From positions 4,518,842-4,582,841 of the forward strand of contig OZ020306.1 of assembly GCA_963971305.1 (NCBI GenBank): a stretch of 64,000 bases of DNA. The letters are read 5' to 3'. The notes under the pieces were generated by a model that searched no databases, was not told the origin of the DNA, and saw nothing but the letters and a program-made list of their open reading frames with translations. The DNA is from Arcuatula senhousia. Taxonomy: Eukaryota > Mollusca > Bivalvia > Mytilida > Mytilidae. The position numbers and the translations under genes are program-made. Shown in pieces: positions 1-9,500 of the stretch (position 1 is its first letter; each line of letters starts with the position of its first letter).

Positions 1-175
1 CTCAGGTGCTTCGGAAGACCAATGACAAATAGCAAAATCATGTAGTGGGTTTTTTTTATACCACAGAACTCAATTGCTGTGATTAAATTCAAATTACAGA
101 CAAGCATGTGGTAATCTGTAGGAAAGATCTCATTCTGAAATCTGAAATGGTTATAAGACACATTTTCTGTTGTAG

Positions 176-309
176 ATATGGAATCCACCTGAAGGTTATC
201 CACACGTCTTCAGATGTTACAGAGAAATTAACATTACTCCTTAAACAGTGTGCATTCTATCTACAGCAACAGCAGAGACACTCCGACCACAGAGGGGCTC
301 AGAAAATCA
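176..309 (+). CDS. TBC-like gene, first visible exon
   Basis: An acceptor (ttttctgttgtag) precedes 176 and a donor gtatcc follows 309. The exon starts with the last base of a codon and ends with the first base of a Ser codon completed by GC at 741. It encodes [20 protein letters not shown] and a Gln-rich stretch (LQQQQRH) near the end. Confidence 0.75.
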
Positions 310-3300
310 GTATCCTTTAATAACTGTTCATCAATTTCTTCATATCTGTCAACATTTTAAAAGTTTTCTTATTTTTATGTACCAACTTCTTCAGTAAGAG
401 GGGCATATAGTGTTCTGGTTTGTGCATCTGTCCGTTCCTTATCAGGTTTACCTGTAGATGATTGTCCATGATGCAAGTTGGGGCATTATGTCTTTTGGGC
501 ACAACTAATTTGTTTTTGTTTGTTGTTTGTTTTGTTTTGATGGATGACATATCAACAAATACATACCAAGTCTATTGTTATTCATGGTCACAAATGGAGA
601 GTGAATAAATGAAATGCTGCCATAGGTCAAATAAAGTTTTTGTCCAATTTAATTAGTTGATTCTTAATTTACTTTTAATTGTAAAATTGCTGAGTGCTCC
701 TTAACCCTTGCTTCAGAATTTATACATGACAGGTACCCAGGCTTTGACTGGTTCGCTGCCACTATATTCCTTATATTTAATGGTAATGTGGAGAAAGCTT
801 GGCATTTCCTACATAAATTCTCCAGCCTGGGGTCCTCAGGCTACCTATGGCCACATCGGTTACATTGCTCAGTAAGTAATAAGACTTAAAATTTATTAAT
901 TATGTTGTTAAATTAAAAATATATGTAAATGTTGCAATATTTCAAGAAACTAGATGTCTTTATCCAACCAATGTGATTTTTGAATAATATACAAATTTCT
1001 TAAGGAATTTACATAAACATTTACATACCGTATAAGTTGTTTTTTGGGGCGAGCTAAATTTCGTGAATTTCTTTAAAAATGGGAGATTTTTTTCCTGAAA
1101 TTCAATTTTAGCAATTACTTATATGTGAGTAAATACTTTATGCATGGTCTATTATAGCTATCTCTAACGTGTTTACGCTCACGCTCCATTGGATTCCACA
1201 GAAACTGCAGAATGCAAGATTATTTGATTTTTTTAGAGTCCTCAGCGAGGATCGAACTCACAACATTTGGGACATCTACGGCGTATGCGCCTAGCTAACA
1301 GAACAGTCTGTCAGATGATTTTCAGGGTTGAAATTACAGTAACATTGTTTGATTATATACATTCATATATATTATCAAATTCGAATAATCTTGCATTCTG
1401 CAGTTTCTGTGGAATCCAATGGAGCATGAACGTAAACACGTTAGAGATAGCTATAAATAGACCATGCATAAATATCACAAGGCTATGGAATTTATCAAAA
1501 TTCTGATGAATCCGTGTATGCATTCAAATTAATAGCTCTGTAATTAAAATCCTCCGACGCTTCATACATTGTGTTAGCAGAATAAGTTGTAATTGTACTT
1601 TGCAGGGAAAAGTAACACTACCCAAACAAAAGCTCTCCTTTTGAGGAGCCTTGGATGGTGTAGTGGTTACAACCTCTGTTCTGTTAGCTAGGCGCATGCG
1701 CCATAGATGTCCCAAATGTTGTGAGTTCGATCCTCGCTGAGGGCATTTAAAAAAATCAAAATCTGTTTGTCAGATGATTTTCAGGGTTGAAATTACAGTA
1801 ACATTGTTTTATTATATACTAGACATTCATGAGTAAATATTTTACATATACTTTATATGAGATTTTATTTTCGCCGATTAAAATTTTCGCGAGTTGCCAA
1901 CTACCATGAAAAAACCCCAACTGATATGGTATATTTTTTATTTACAACACATTGATGTGTTTAATTTACATTTCTAGAAGCAAAGAGGCACCATTGGGCA
2001 TTCTAATGTCAAAAGTCCGAAAGGAAACGGCAAAACCAGTAAACACGAACAAGAACAGCTCGAAGAAATATAAAACACAAAATAAACCGAACAGAAATCA
2101 TCAATTCAAACTCAAGTTGTAACAAGAGTGAACTCAGGTGCTCCGAAAGAGTAAACGGTTCTTACCTGCTATAGCACACCCGTGGCACTGCAAATTTCCT
2201 TTTCAGTGTGTCAAATCCGGTAAAGGAAGACAAAACAAAAATCTATGACAAACCAACATCTGCACTCATCTGCGAGATAGAAATCCCATATTTGTCTACG
2301 AGCGCAGAGATTGTTTGTTAGTATATGTTACACTGAAAATTACTTTGATAATTTGTGCTATTTCAAGGGACATTTATATGTTTATTTGTAGGTACATCTA
2401 CCATCAGCTGTAATGAACAGTGGTATAGCCCCATTGTTTTCTAGTACTGGACATAACATAGAACTCTTACTACAAATAGAACTCCCATTGGTGGCCTCAG
2501 CATTTAAAATGTCAGGATACACTGCCGCTCAGGTAAAAATAATAGCTTTACAATCCCCAATTGGTGGCCTCAGCATTAAAGATGTCAAGATACACTGCAG
2601 CTCAGGTAAAAATAATAGCTTTACAATCCCCGATTGGTGGCCTCAGCATTAAAGATGTCAAGATACACTGCAGCTCAGGTAAAAATAATAGCTTTACAAT
2701 CCCCAATTGGTGGCCTCAGCATTAAAGATGTCAAGATACACTGCCACTCAGGTAATAGTAAAAGCTTTATAATCTCCCATTGGTAGCCTTAGTATTTAAA
2801 ATGTCAAGATACACTGCCGCTCAGGTAAAAATAATACCTTTACAATCCCCAATTGGTGGCCTCAGCATTAAAGATGTCAAGATACACTGCCGCTCAGGTA
2901 AAAATAATACCTTTACAATCCCCAATTGGTGGCCTCAGCATTAAAGATGTCAAGATACACTGCTGCTCAGGTAAAAATAATACCTTTACAATCCCCAATT
3001 GGTGGCCTCAGCATTAAAGATGTCAAGATACACTGCCGCTCAGGTAAAAATAATACCTTTACAATCCCCAATTGGTGGCCTCAGCATTAAAGATGTCAAG
3101 ATACACTGCCGCTCAGGTAAAAATAATACCTTTACAATCCCCAATTGGTGGCCTCAGCATTAAAGATGTCAAGATACACTGCTGCTCAGGTAAAAATGAT
3201 AGCTTTATAATCTCCCATTGGTAGCCATAGTATTTAAAATGTCAAGATACACTGCTGACCAGGCAAAAATAATAGCTTTAAATTTCATTGTTTCCCTCAA

Positions 3301-4655
3301 GGAATAACAATAGCTTTATCCCCATTCGGTAGCCTGAGGTAATGAACTCCCCTCGGAAAAGCATTCCCTATTGCACAATATATAGGTTGTATGATTTTAT
3401 TCTTTACTTCATAGATCTGTATGCATTGGTTTAAGCAGTGTTTCTATTTTATAGATCTGTATGCATTGGTTGAAGCAGTGTTTCTATTTTATAGATCTGT
3501 ATGCATTGGTTGAAGCAGTGTTTCTATTTTATATTTTATAGATCTGTATGCATTGGTTGAAGCAGTGTTTCTGGAACTATTTAGACTGGCTGGACATCTG
3601 TCATTATATCTGTATTAGTATTGTGATGGGCGTTGACTACCAGGTGTACCTGTGTATAGCTATACTCAGACATTTACAGAAGGATATCATGGAACATCTA
3701 CAGACACAGGATCTCATTATATTCCTTAAGGTAAACTTACTGGATTGCATTAATGTAGCAAGTGTGCCGTAAATATTTTACTGGTGGTGAATCTTTTTTT
3801 CCTTAAGGTAGTAAGTTTGTCTAAAACGATTTACTGATGATGAATCTTTGATTATATCATATTTTGAACAGGATTTTATTAGTATTTCTGTCCATTTGTT
3901 TGGGTATTTAGATTACAAAATGTACAATTATAAGATATCCTCCCCCAAAAGTTGTTTTAATTATAACCATCTTTCAACTTAAGACTAATGGTAATTAAAT
4001 TTACACCGTTACACTGTCTTGCAATGTGGCCCAGATAAAGAAAAAAAAAGGTTCACAAAAAGACCCTTCCCTGCTACTCAAAATATCAGATCAAATTTTG
4101 TAATAGAGATGCTCATCTACATGAAAATCCATCAATTTGTGTAGCAGAACAGATAAAAAATATAGTATTTTCTTACATTTTTTGACAGGTTGCACAATAA
4201 ACAAACCTTATTTATAGTATTGTGTATTTTATGTTTTTCAGGAAAATGTTTTACTCAGCAACTATAAGCTACCTATCACAGTTTTGGGTATCTGTTATGC
4301 TTATTAGGAATGGGGTCCCATATTGTGGATAAATTTCATTTCTGATACTTATCTTCTTCCATGTTTTGATGGTGTAGTAAACTTATTAGCATTGTCAAAA
4401 CAACCAGACCATATCTGTTTTTGGCCTTTTTCAGTACATCCAACAACAAAAAAATGCATTAACTTTTTTTCAAACAATAGAATACATGTTAACACATGTT
4501 GAACATTGATTTTTTTTACATCAGAATCCTTTGTGTTACAGGAAACAGCAGTTCATGGGTTCCATGTAGCAGATAATATAAAGTACATGCAGAGTTTGGA
4601 GAAAAGATATAGGAAGATAGTTTTACCAGATATGATGCATGTGTCATCACCATAA
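176..4655 (+). CDS. TBC-domain protein, C-terminal part (TBC1D32/broad-minded-like), 5 exons, 5' end outside window
   Basis: Five exons join in frame: 176-309, 741-871, 2392-2532, 3542-3730 and 4542-4655, with AG/GT borders and matching phases. Together they give about 235 residues ending in a stop at 4653-4655. Recognisable stretches are [60 protein letters not shown] and [15 protein letters not shown]. This is the helical second half of a Rab-GAP TBC domain, and the best match I can recall is TBC1D32 (broad-minded), a ciliary/Hedgehog-related protein; TBC1D19 is the main alternative. The catalytic Arg and Gln finger motifs of active TBC proteins would lie upstream, so GAP activity cannot be judged. 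Three of the introns or flanks carry tandem arrays copied from the neighbouring exon edge. The gene is convergent with UNC93-like copy A. Confidence 0.85.
741..871 (+). CDS. TBC-like gene, exon ([15 protein letters not shown])
   Basis: The acceptor is tacccag before 741. The alternative AG at 731-732 would break phase with the preceding exon, so 741 is chosen. The donor is gtaagt at 872. It encodes 43 codons, FDWFAATIF to PHRLHCS, ending in phase 0. Confidence 0.85.
1160..1475. repeat. Inverted repeat in TBC intron around a truncated tRNA-like SINE piece
   Basis: About 90 bp at 1160-1250 (gcatggtctattatagc...) recurs as reverse complement at 1386-1475. The segment between them includes a copy of gtcagatgattttcagggtt that is repeated again near 1767. 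At 1238-1306 there is a minus-strand copy of the T-arm half of the tRNA-like unit at 1648-1744. This looks like nested or rearranged SINE copies. Confidence 0.65.
1648..1744 (+). repeat. tRNA-derived SINE head (pol III A and B boxes)
   Basis: The A box TGGTGTAGTGG is at 1656-1666 and the B box GTTCGATCC at 1725-1733. The B box sits in a five-pair T-arm (GTGAG...CTCGC). The ends (GCCTTGG...TGAGGGC) pair only partly and the total is 97 nt with no clear anticodon arm. A tRNA-derived SINE or decayed tRNA is therefore more likely than a working tRNA gene. Confidence 0.6.
1977..2325 (-). mobile_element. Retroelement 3' tail fragment (same family as 31321-31900)
   Basis: It shares long stretches with 31321-31690, including gaagcaaagag, ccagtaaacacgaa, ctcaggtgctccg, gtcaaatccggtaa/gtcaaatgcggtaa and catctgcactcatct. 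In the second copy this tail lies downstream of a reverse-transcriptase C-terminal fragment on the minus strand, so I read this as a 5'-truncated retroelement tail inserted in the TBC intron. Confidence 0.65.
2392..2532 (+). CDS. TBC-like gene, exon ([18 protein letters not shown])
   Basis: Acceptor tttgtag before 2392, donor gtaaaa at 2533, exactly 47 codons, phase 0 at both ends. The last 49 nt of this exon plus the first 23 nt of the intron are the template of the array that follows. Confidence 0.9.
2533..3262 (+). repeat. 73-bp tandem array copied from exon 3' end plus splice donor (about 10 units)
   Basis: The units start at about 2533, 2606, 2679, 2752 and so on, about 73 bp apart. Each has an intron part (GTAAAAATAATAGCTTTACA...) followed by a near copy of the 3' end of the exon at 2392-2532 (GGTGGCCTCAGCATT...ATACACTGC), and most end CTCAG|GTAAAA, a full splice donor. 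The exon-derived part carries shared changes (AAAGATGTCAAG versus AAAATGTCAGG), so one variant was amplified after the first duplication. Confidence 0.9.
3412..3541 (+). repeat. 40-bp tandem array copied from splice acceptor plus exon 5' start (3 units)
   Basis: The units start at 3415, 3455 and 3495. Each is ATCTGTATGCATTGG...GTGTTTC, the first 30 nt of the exon at 3542, followed by the intron end tattttatag. The last spacer carries 7 extra bases. Since 40 is not a multiple of 3, only the most 3' acceptor (3541) keeps the reading frame. Confidence 0.9.
3542..3730 (+). CDS. TBC-like gene, exon ([16 protein letters not shown])
   Basis: Acceptor ttttatag before 3542, donor gtaaac at 3731, 63 codons in phase 0. 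It encodes [16 protein letters not shown] through [10 protein letters not shown], the most conserved-looking part of the gene in this window. Confidence 0.9.
4542..4655 (+). CDS. TBC-like gene, terminal exon with stop
   Basis: Acceptor ttgtgttacag before 4542. The exon encodes 37 residues, [20 protein letters not shown] to MMHVSSP, then TAA at 4653-4655. The last 51 nt (4605-4655), including the stop, are repeated in tandem downstream. Confidence 0.85.
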   Translation, partial: ETAVHGFHVADNIKYMQSLEKRYRKIVLPDMMHVSSP

Positions 4656-5030
4656 AGATATAGGAAGATAGTTTTACCAGATATGATGCATGTGTCATCA
4701 CCATAAAGATATAGGAAGATAGTTTTACCAGATATGATGCATGTGTCATCACCATAAAGATATAGGAAGATAGTTTTACCAGATATGATGCATGTGTCAT
4801 CACCATAATGATATAGGAAGATAGTTTTACCAGATATGATGCATGTGTCGTCACCATAAAGATATAGGAGATATGATGAATGTGTTGTCACCTTAAAAAT
4901 AAAGGAAGATAGTTTTAGCAGATATGATGCATGTGTCGTCACCATAAAGATATAGGAGATATGATTAATGTGTTGTCACCTTAACAATAAAGGAAGATAG
5001 TTTTAGCAGATATGATGCATGTGTCGTCAA
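4656..5030 (+). repeat. 51-bp tandem array copied from the last 16 codons plus stop
   Basis: Exact or near-exact copies of 4605-4655 follow at 4656, 4707, 4758 and 4809, then shorter diverged units continue to about 5030. The unit is 17 codons including TAA, so all four downstream copies are in frame with the gene. They would extend the protein only if each stop were lost. The array lies in the presumed 3' UTR. Confidence 0.9.
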
Positions 5031-5039
5031 TGTAGCCAT

Positions 5040-6352
5040 TAAGAACATTTATTGAAAACGATATGTGCCATTATTACAGGTTTTATTTACATATGTTAAT
5101 GAACAAGATGAGTTATACAAATTTGTAACAATGTATAAATAAGAAATACATTATGTTAACAAAACATCTCCACATTTTTCTTGCAAGTATTATCTCCACA
5201 ATTTTTCTTGCAAATATTTTTTATTGCTCTTTTTTTCTTTCTTATATATGTTGTTATTCATTACATAACATTTATCATCATATGTAGTTAAAAAAACTAT
5301 CAGTTACATATGTAAACACTTTCATTAAACTATGGACCACATTTTCATATCAATCAAAGAATTACATGAATGAATGTTAACAGATTGTTAATCTATCAAT
5401 TTGTTGCATTATATTAAGACTTTACATAACAGTTAATTAGAAATGTTTGTTGTTATTCTGTTAAGGTTGTTATATTCAAGTCTTTGATGTAAATAGCTAG
5501 AATTATAAATGTTATGCATCATTAAAAACGAGGTCAATCAACTTTCAAACTTTAAGAAACACTTAACATAAGTCATAGAAGATTATCTTAACATTTGATT
5601 TCAAGGATTTTTTTATAATTTGTTTCATATTATGGTACATTCCATGGGAAAGTTTGATATTATAATCTGCTAAGAGTATATTGTCTGCTCAACATTCCAA
5701 TAGTATGGTATATTTTGTCCAATTGATTCATTGTTTTAACTTTGAATATAGTATGTAAAAATTATCCTATAAGTGAAGATTGTTTTTACATAATTTTTGT
5801 AATTTGTTGACTCGTATATATTTGTGAATTATGTTACAGATTTATCGTCAGTTTATATGTTTTATTTTATGCATTTACTAATTGAAATCAAATTATGAAT
5901 ATCATTTTAATGATTAGGTTTTATCCGTCCATATTTTATCTTATATGATTGTCCCTTGGTAATGTATTGAGTAAACAAGCTTTAACTTATTTTATACCTT
6001 ATAAGTTTTTTTTAAGAATAAATATTTTAGAAACTTGTATTTTTCCCTCAGTATTGGTTTTTATTGCTTTCCATTTTAACCCAAATCTAAGCAGTGAGAT
6101 CATGCTGTTTTTATAATTTTACATGATAACTATTTTTATGGTTGTTGTGTCATGTCCAAGTACTTACACTATCTATGCATTTTTCTCATTATCGATAAAA
6201 TGCTTGTACTTTGTCTTACACAATCTATGCTTGGTGTTTTTAATTTTCATTTTGTGTTTTTAATGTGGGACACTACCCACATTCACATTTTTTTCTCTAA
6301 CTTCATCATTCACTACCTGAATTAGGAGACCATATTCATATAGGTGTATCTC
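5040..6352. other. AT-rich convergent intergenic stretch, 3' flanks of the TBC-like and UNC93-like genes
   Basis: I see no gene here. From 5685 on the sequence is duplicated at 17872-18600 (for example ctgctcaacattccaatagt and gtaatgtattgagtaaacaa), so it forms the left edge of the duplicated UNC93 block. It probably includes the UNC93-like 3' UTR. Confidence 0.6.
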
Positions 6353-6588
6353 CTAGCCGACTTTGATATCTAGATCTGTCTGATTGTTTCCCTTTAAACT
6401 GTCTCTCTCATAACATTTAGCAATTACCACTGTCCCAACAGTACACACTGCCCCCGTTATATATATCTTGGTATCCATACACAGGAAGTGGGCGTAACCA
6501 AACCCAACAATCTGTCCTAGGGACCTAAACATTAGATATACAGCCATTGCTGATTCCACATTGGTGGGAAATAGTTCACCCATCAGAG
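6353..6588 (-). CDS. UNC93-like copy A, exon 4 (terminal)
   Basis: Acceptor ctatctatttcag before 6588. The exon begins CT, completing an Ala codon from exon 3, then LMGELFPTNVESAMAVYL. It holds two C-terminal membrane helices and a hydrophilic tail ending DIKVG before TAG. CTCTCTC at 6403-6409 is the empty target site of the 23-kb insertion seen in copy B. Confidence 0.9.
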
Positions 6589-9500
6589 CTGAAATAGATA
6601 GACAAAAAATTGACAGATTAGAAACAATTCAAAGATTCCATATTATCAATGAATCGACAGAGAATATTGCTTACTAATATAAAATGTTCAGGCATATGTT
6701 GATCTTAGTTATAATTGGGGTTCCTGTTAAGGATATTTTGGTTTTACTGTTCTATGCTTTTATTAGCTCACCTGGACCGAAGGTCCATGTGAGCTATTGC
6801 CATCACTTGGCGTCTGTTGTCGTCGTCTGTTGTCGTTGTCTGTAAACAATTTTTCAAAAATCTTCTCCTCTGAAACTACTAAACAAAAATCACTTGGTAT
6901 GATTGATCCTGGGTGACCTGCATAAAAGTTGTGTTTCAATTATTGATTCTTCAAAAAAATATGGCCGCCCTGGCAAAAATAGAACAGGGGGGTCAGACTA
7001 CTGTTTTGGGCTTGTAATTCAAAAAGTATAAAAGATAGATGAAATCTTATGCCACGCTACTGCTTCAGGGTCAAAAGTTCTACAAAAGTCTCCATTTGGT
7101 CGAAGTTGTAAGATGACCCCTTATTGGGGTTATGGCCCCTTAAAGGTGAAAACTATTGCAGATAGAGAAAAGCTGTTGCTTGCTTAAATATTCAGCTTAT
7201 ATAGCTCTACAAAAGCATTCATAGGGTCAAAGTTGTCAGATGACCCCTTATAGGGGTAACGACCCTTAAAATAACATTTTGCAAGTTTTTGGCCTACAGT
7301 ATGAAAACTATTTCTGAAAGAGAAAAGCTGTTGCTTGCTTCAATGTTAAGTTATTTAGCTCTACAAAGTTCCCATAGGGTCAAAGATGTCAGATGACCCC
7401 TTATAGGGTTTATGGCCCCTCAAAGGTATAAATAGGGTTTTTGGCCTATAGAATTAAAACTTTTGCAGATAAAGAAAAGCTGTTGCTTACTTAAACATTC
7501 AGTTCATTAAACTCTACAAAAGTCTTCACAGGCTTGAAGTTGGCAGATGATCCCCTAAAGAGTTTATGGCCCTTTAAAGGCGAAAAATAGTGTTTTTTAG
7601 CTTATAGAATGAAATAAAGGTAATAACAAAACTACCGAACTTGAATGATCAATCTCATAGTCCAGAGAAAATGACAAAAACGAATCAGTCATACCGGAGA
7701 ACTGGTGGATCGCAATGGTCCTGACTTGGTACAGGCATTTCAAACGAAATGGTGGGAAAACTATTGCAGATAGAAAAAAAGCTTTTTCCTGCTTAAACAT
7801 TCAGCTCATTTAGCTATACGATTTGACATCAATACCAGGTGAGCGATTCAGGCTCCTAGGAGCCTCTTGTTATTCATATTGTGTTATGCATTTTAAATCT
7901 TTTGGGTATAGTGGCTCTGGTGAATCTCAAATAGACAAATTAGGCGCTAGATGAAACAAATTTATTGCCACAAACTTTGTTGAAATTATAATTACTAAAA
8001 CTAGAAGGCATGATCTGGAATTGATGCTGATTCTTTAAATTTGAGGTGAAAAAGTTAATGACCAAAATACAGGTCAAGTTCAGTTTTCTGGATGATCTGA
8101 AAATATTATTGAAGATTTGCCACTTTATAAATTTTCCAAATTTGAAAATGATGAAATTTTCTGGTCTAAGAAAGATAACTCATTTCTTTTCTGTCTTTAT
8201 ATAGATGTATACAAATATATTTCACTTTTGATGAATATCCTGGCGGGTATCATTTAATGTCCCATTAGATGCCCTATTTTTATCATTCAAATTAAAAGAA
8301 TCCTGTTGTACAGATCTACACATTTTAGTTTCATATGTACATACCATGACTTTGTGAAAGGTATATTCCACTCCCCAGACCCCACAGGACACACAACACA
8401 TAGGCTAGAACCTGAGGGTACTTAGTCCAGAACATCATCATAATACATGTCCCACAGTGGAAACAGAAACCTGAAATAGAACATCATCATCACACATGTA
8501 CCACAGTGGAAACAGAAACCTGAAATAGAACATCTTCATCACACATGTCCCACAGTGGAAACAGAAACATGAAATAGAACATTATCACCACACATGTCCC
8601 ACAGTGGAAACAGAAACATGAAATAGAACATCTTCATCACACATGTACCACAGTGGAAACAGAAACCTGAGATAGAACATCATCATCACACATGTACCAC
8701 AGTGGAAACAACATCATCATCACACATGTACCACAGTGGAAACAGAAACCTGAGATAGAACATCATCATCACACATGTACCACAGTGGAAACAACATCAA
8801 CATCACACATGTACCACGGTAGAAACAACATCTTCATCACACACGTCCCACAGTGGAAACAGAAACCTGAAATAGAACATCATCATCACACATGTCCCAC
8901 AGTGGAAACAACATCATCATCACACATGTACCATAGTGGAAACAGAAACCTGAAATAGAACAGCATCATCACCCATGTCCCACAGTGGAAACAGAAACCT
9001 GAAACATAATATCTTCATCACAAATGTCCCACAGTGGAAACAACATCATCATCATCACACATGTACCACAGTGGAAACAACATTATCATCATACATGTCC
9101 CAGAGTGGAAACAGAAACCTGAAATAGAACATCATCATCACACATGTGCCACAGTAGAAACAACATCAACATCACACTTGTACCACAGTGGAAACAACAT
9201 CAACATCACACGTGTACCACAGTAGAAACAACATCAACATCACACATGTAACACAGGGGAAACAACATCAACATCACACATGTACCACAGTGGAAACAAC
9301 ATCATCACACATGTACCACAGTGGAAACAGAAACATGAAATAGAACATCATCATCACAAATGTCCCACAGTGGAAACCGCATCATCATCACACATGTACC
9401 ACAGTTGAAACAACATCATCATCACACATATACCACAGTGGAAACAACATAAGCATCACACATGCACCACAGTGGAAACAACATAATTATGATACATGTC

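Noticed and set aside
731..740. Acceptor at 731-732 (acatgacag) for the second TBC exon
   Set aside because: It would put FDWFAATIF out of phase with the preceding exon; acceptor at 739-740 restores phase.
1648..1744. Functional tRNA gene
   Set aside because: A and B boxes are present, but the acceptor stem is poor, length is 97 nt and no convincing anticodon loop is seen.
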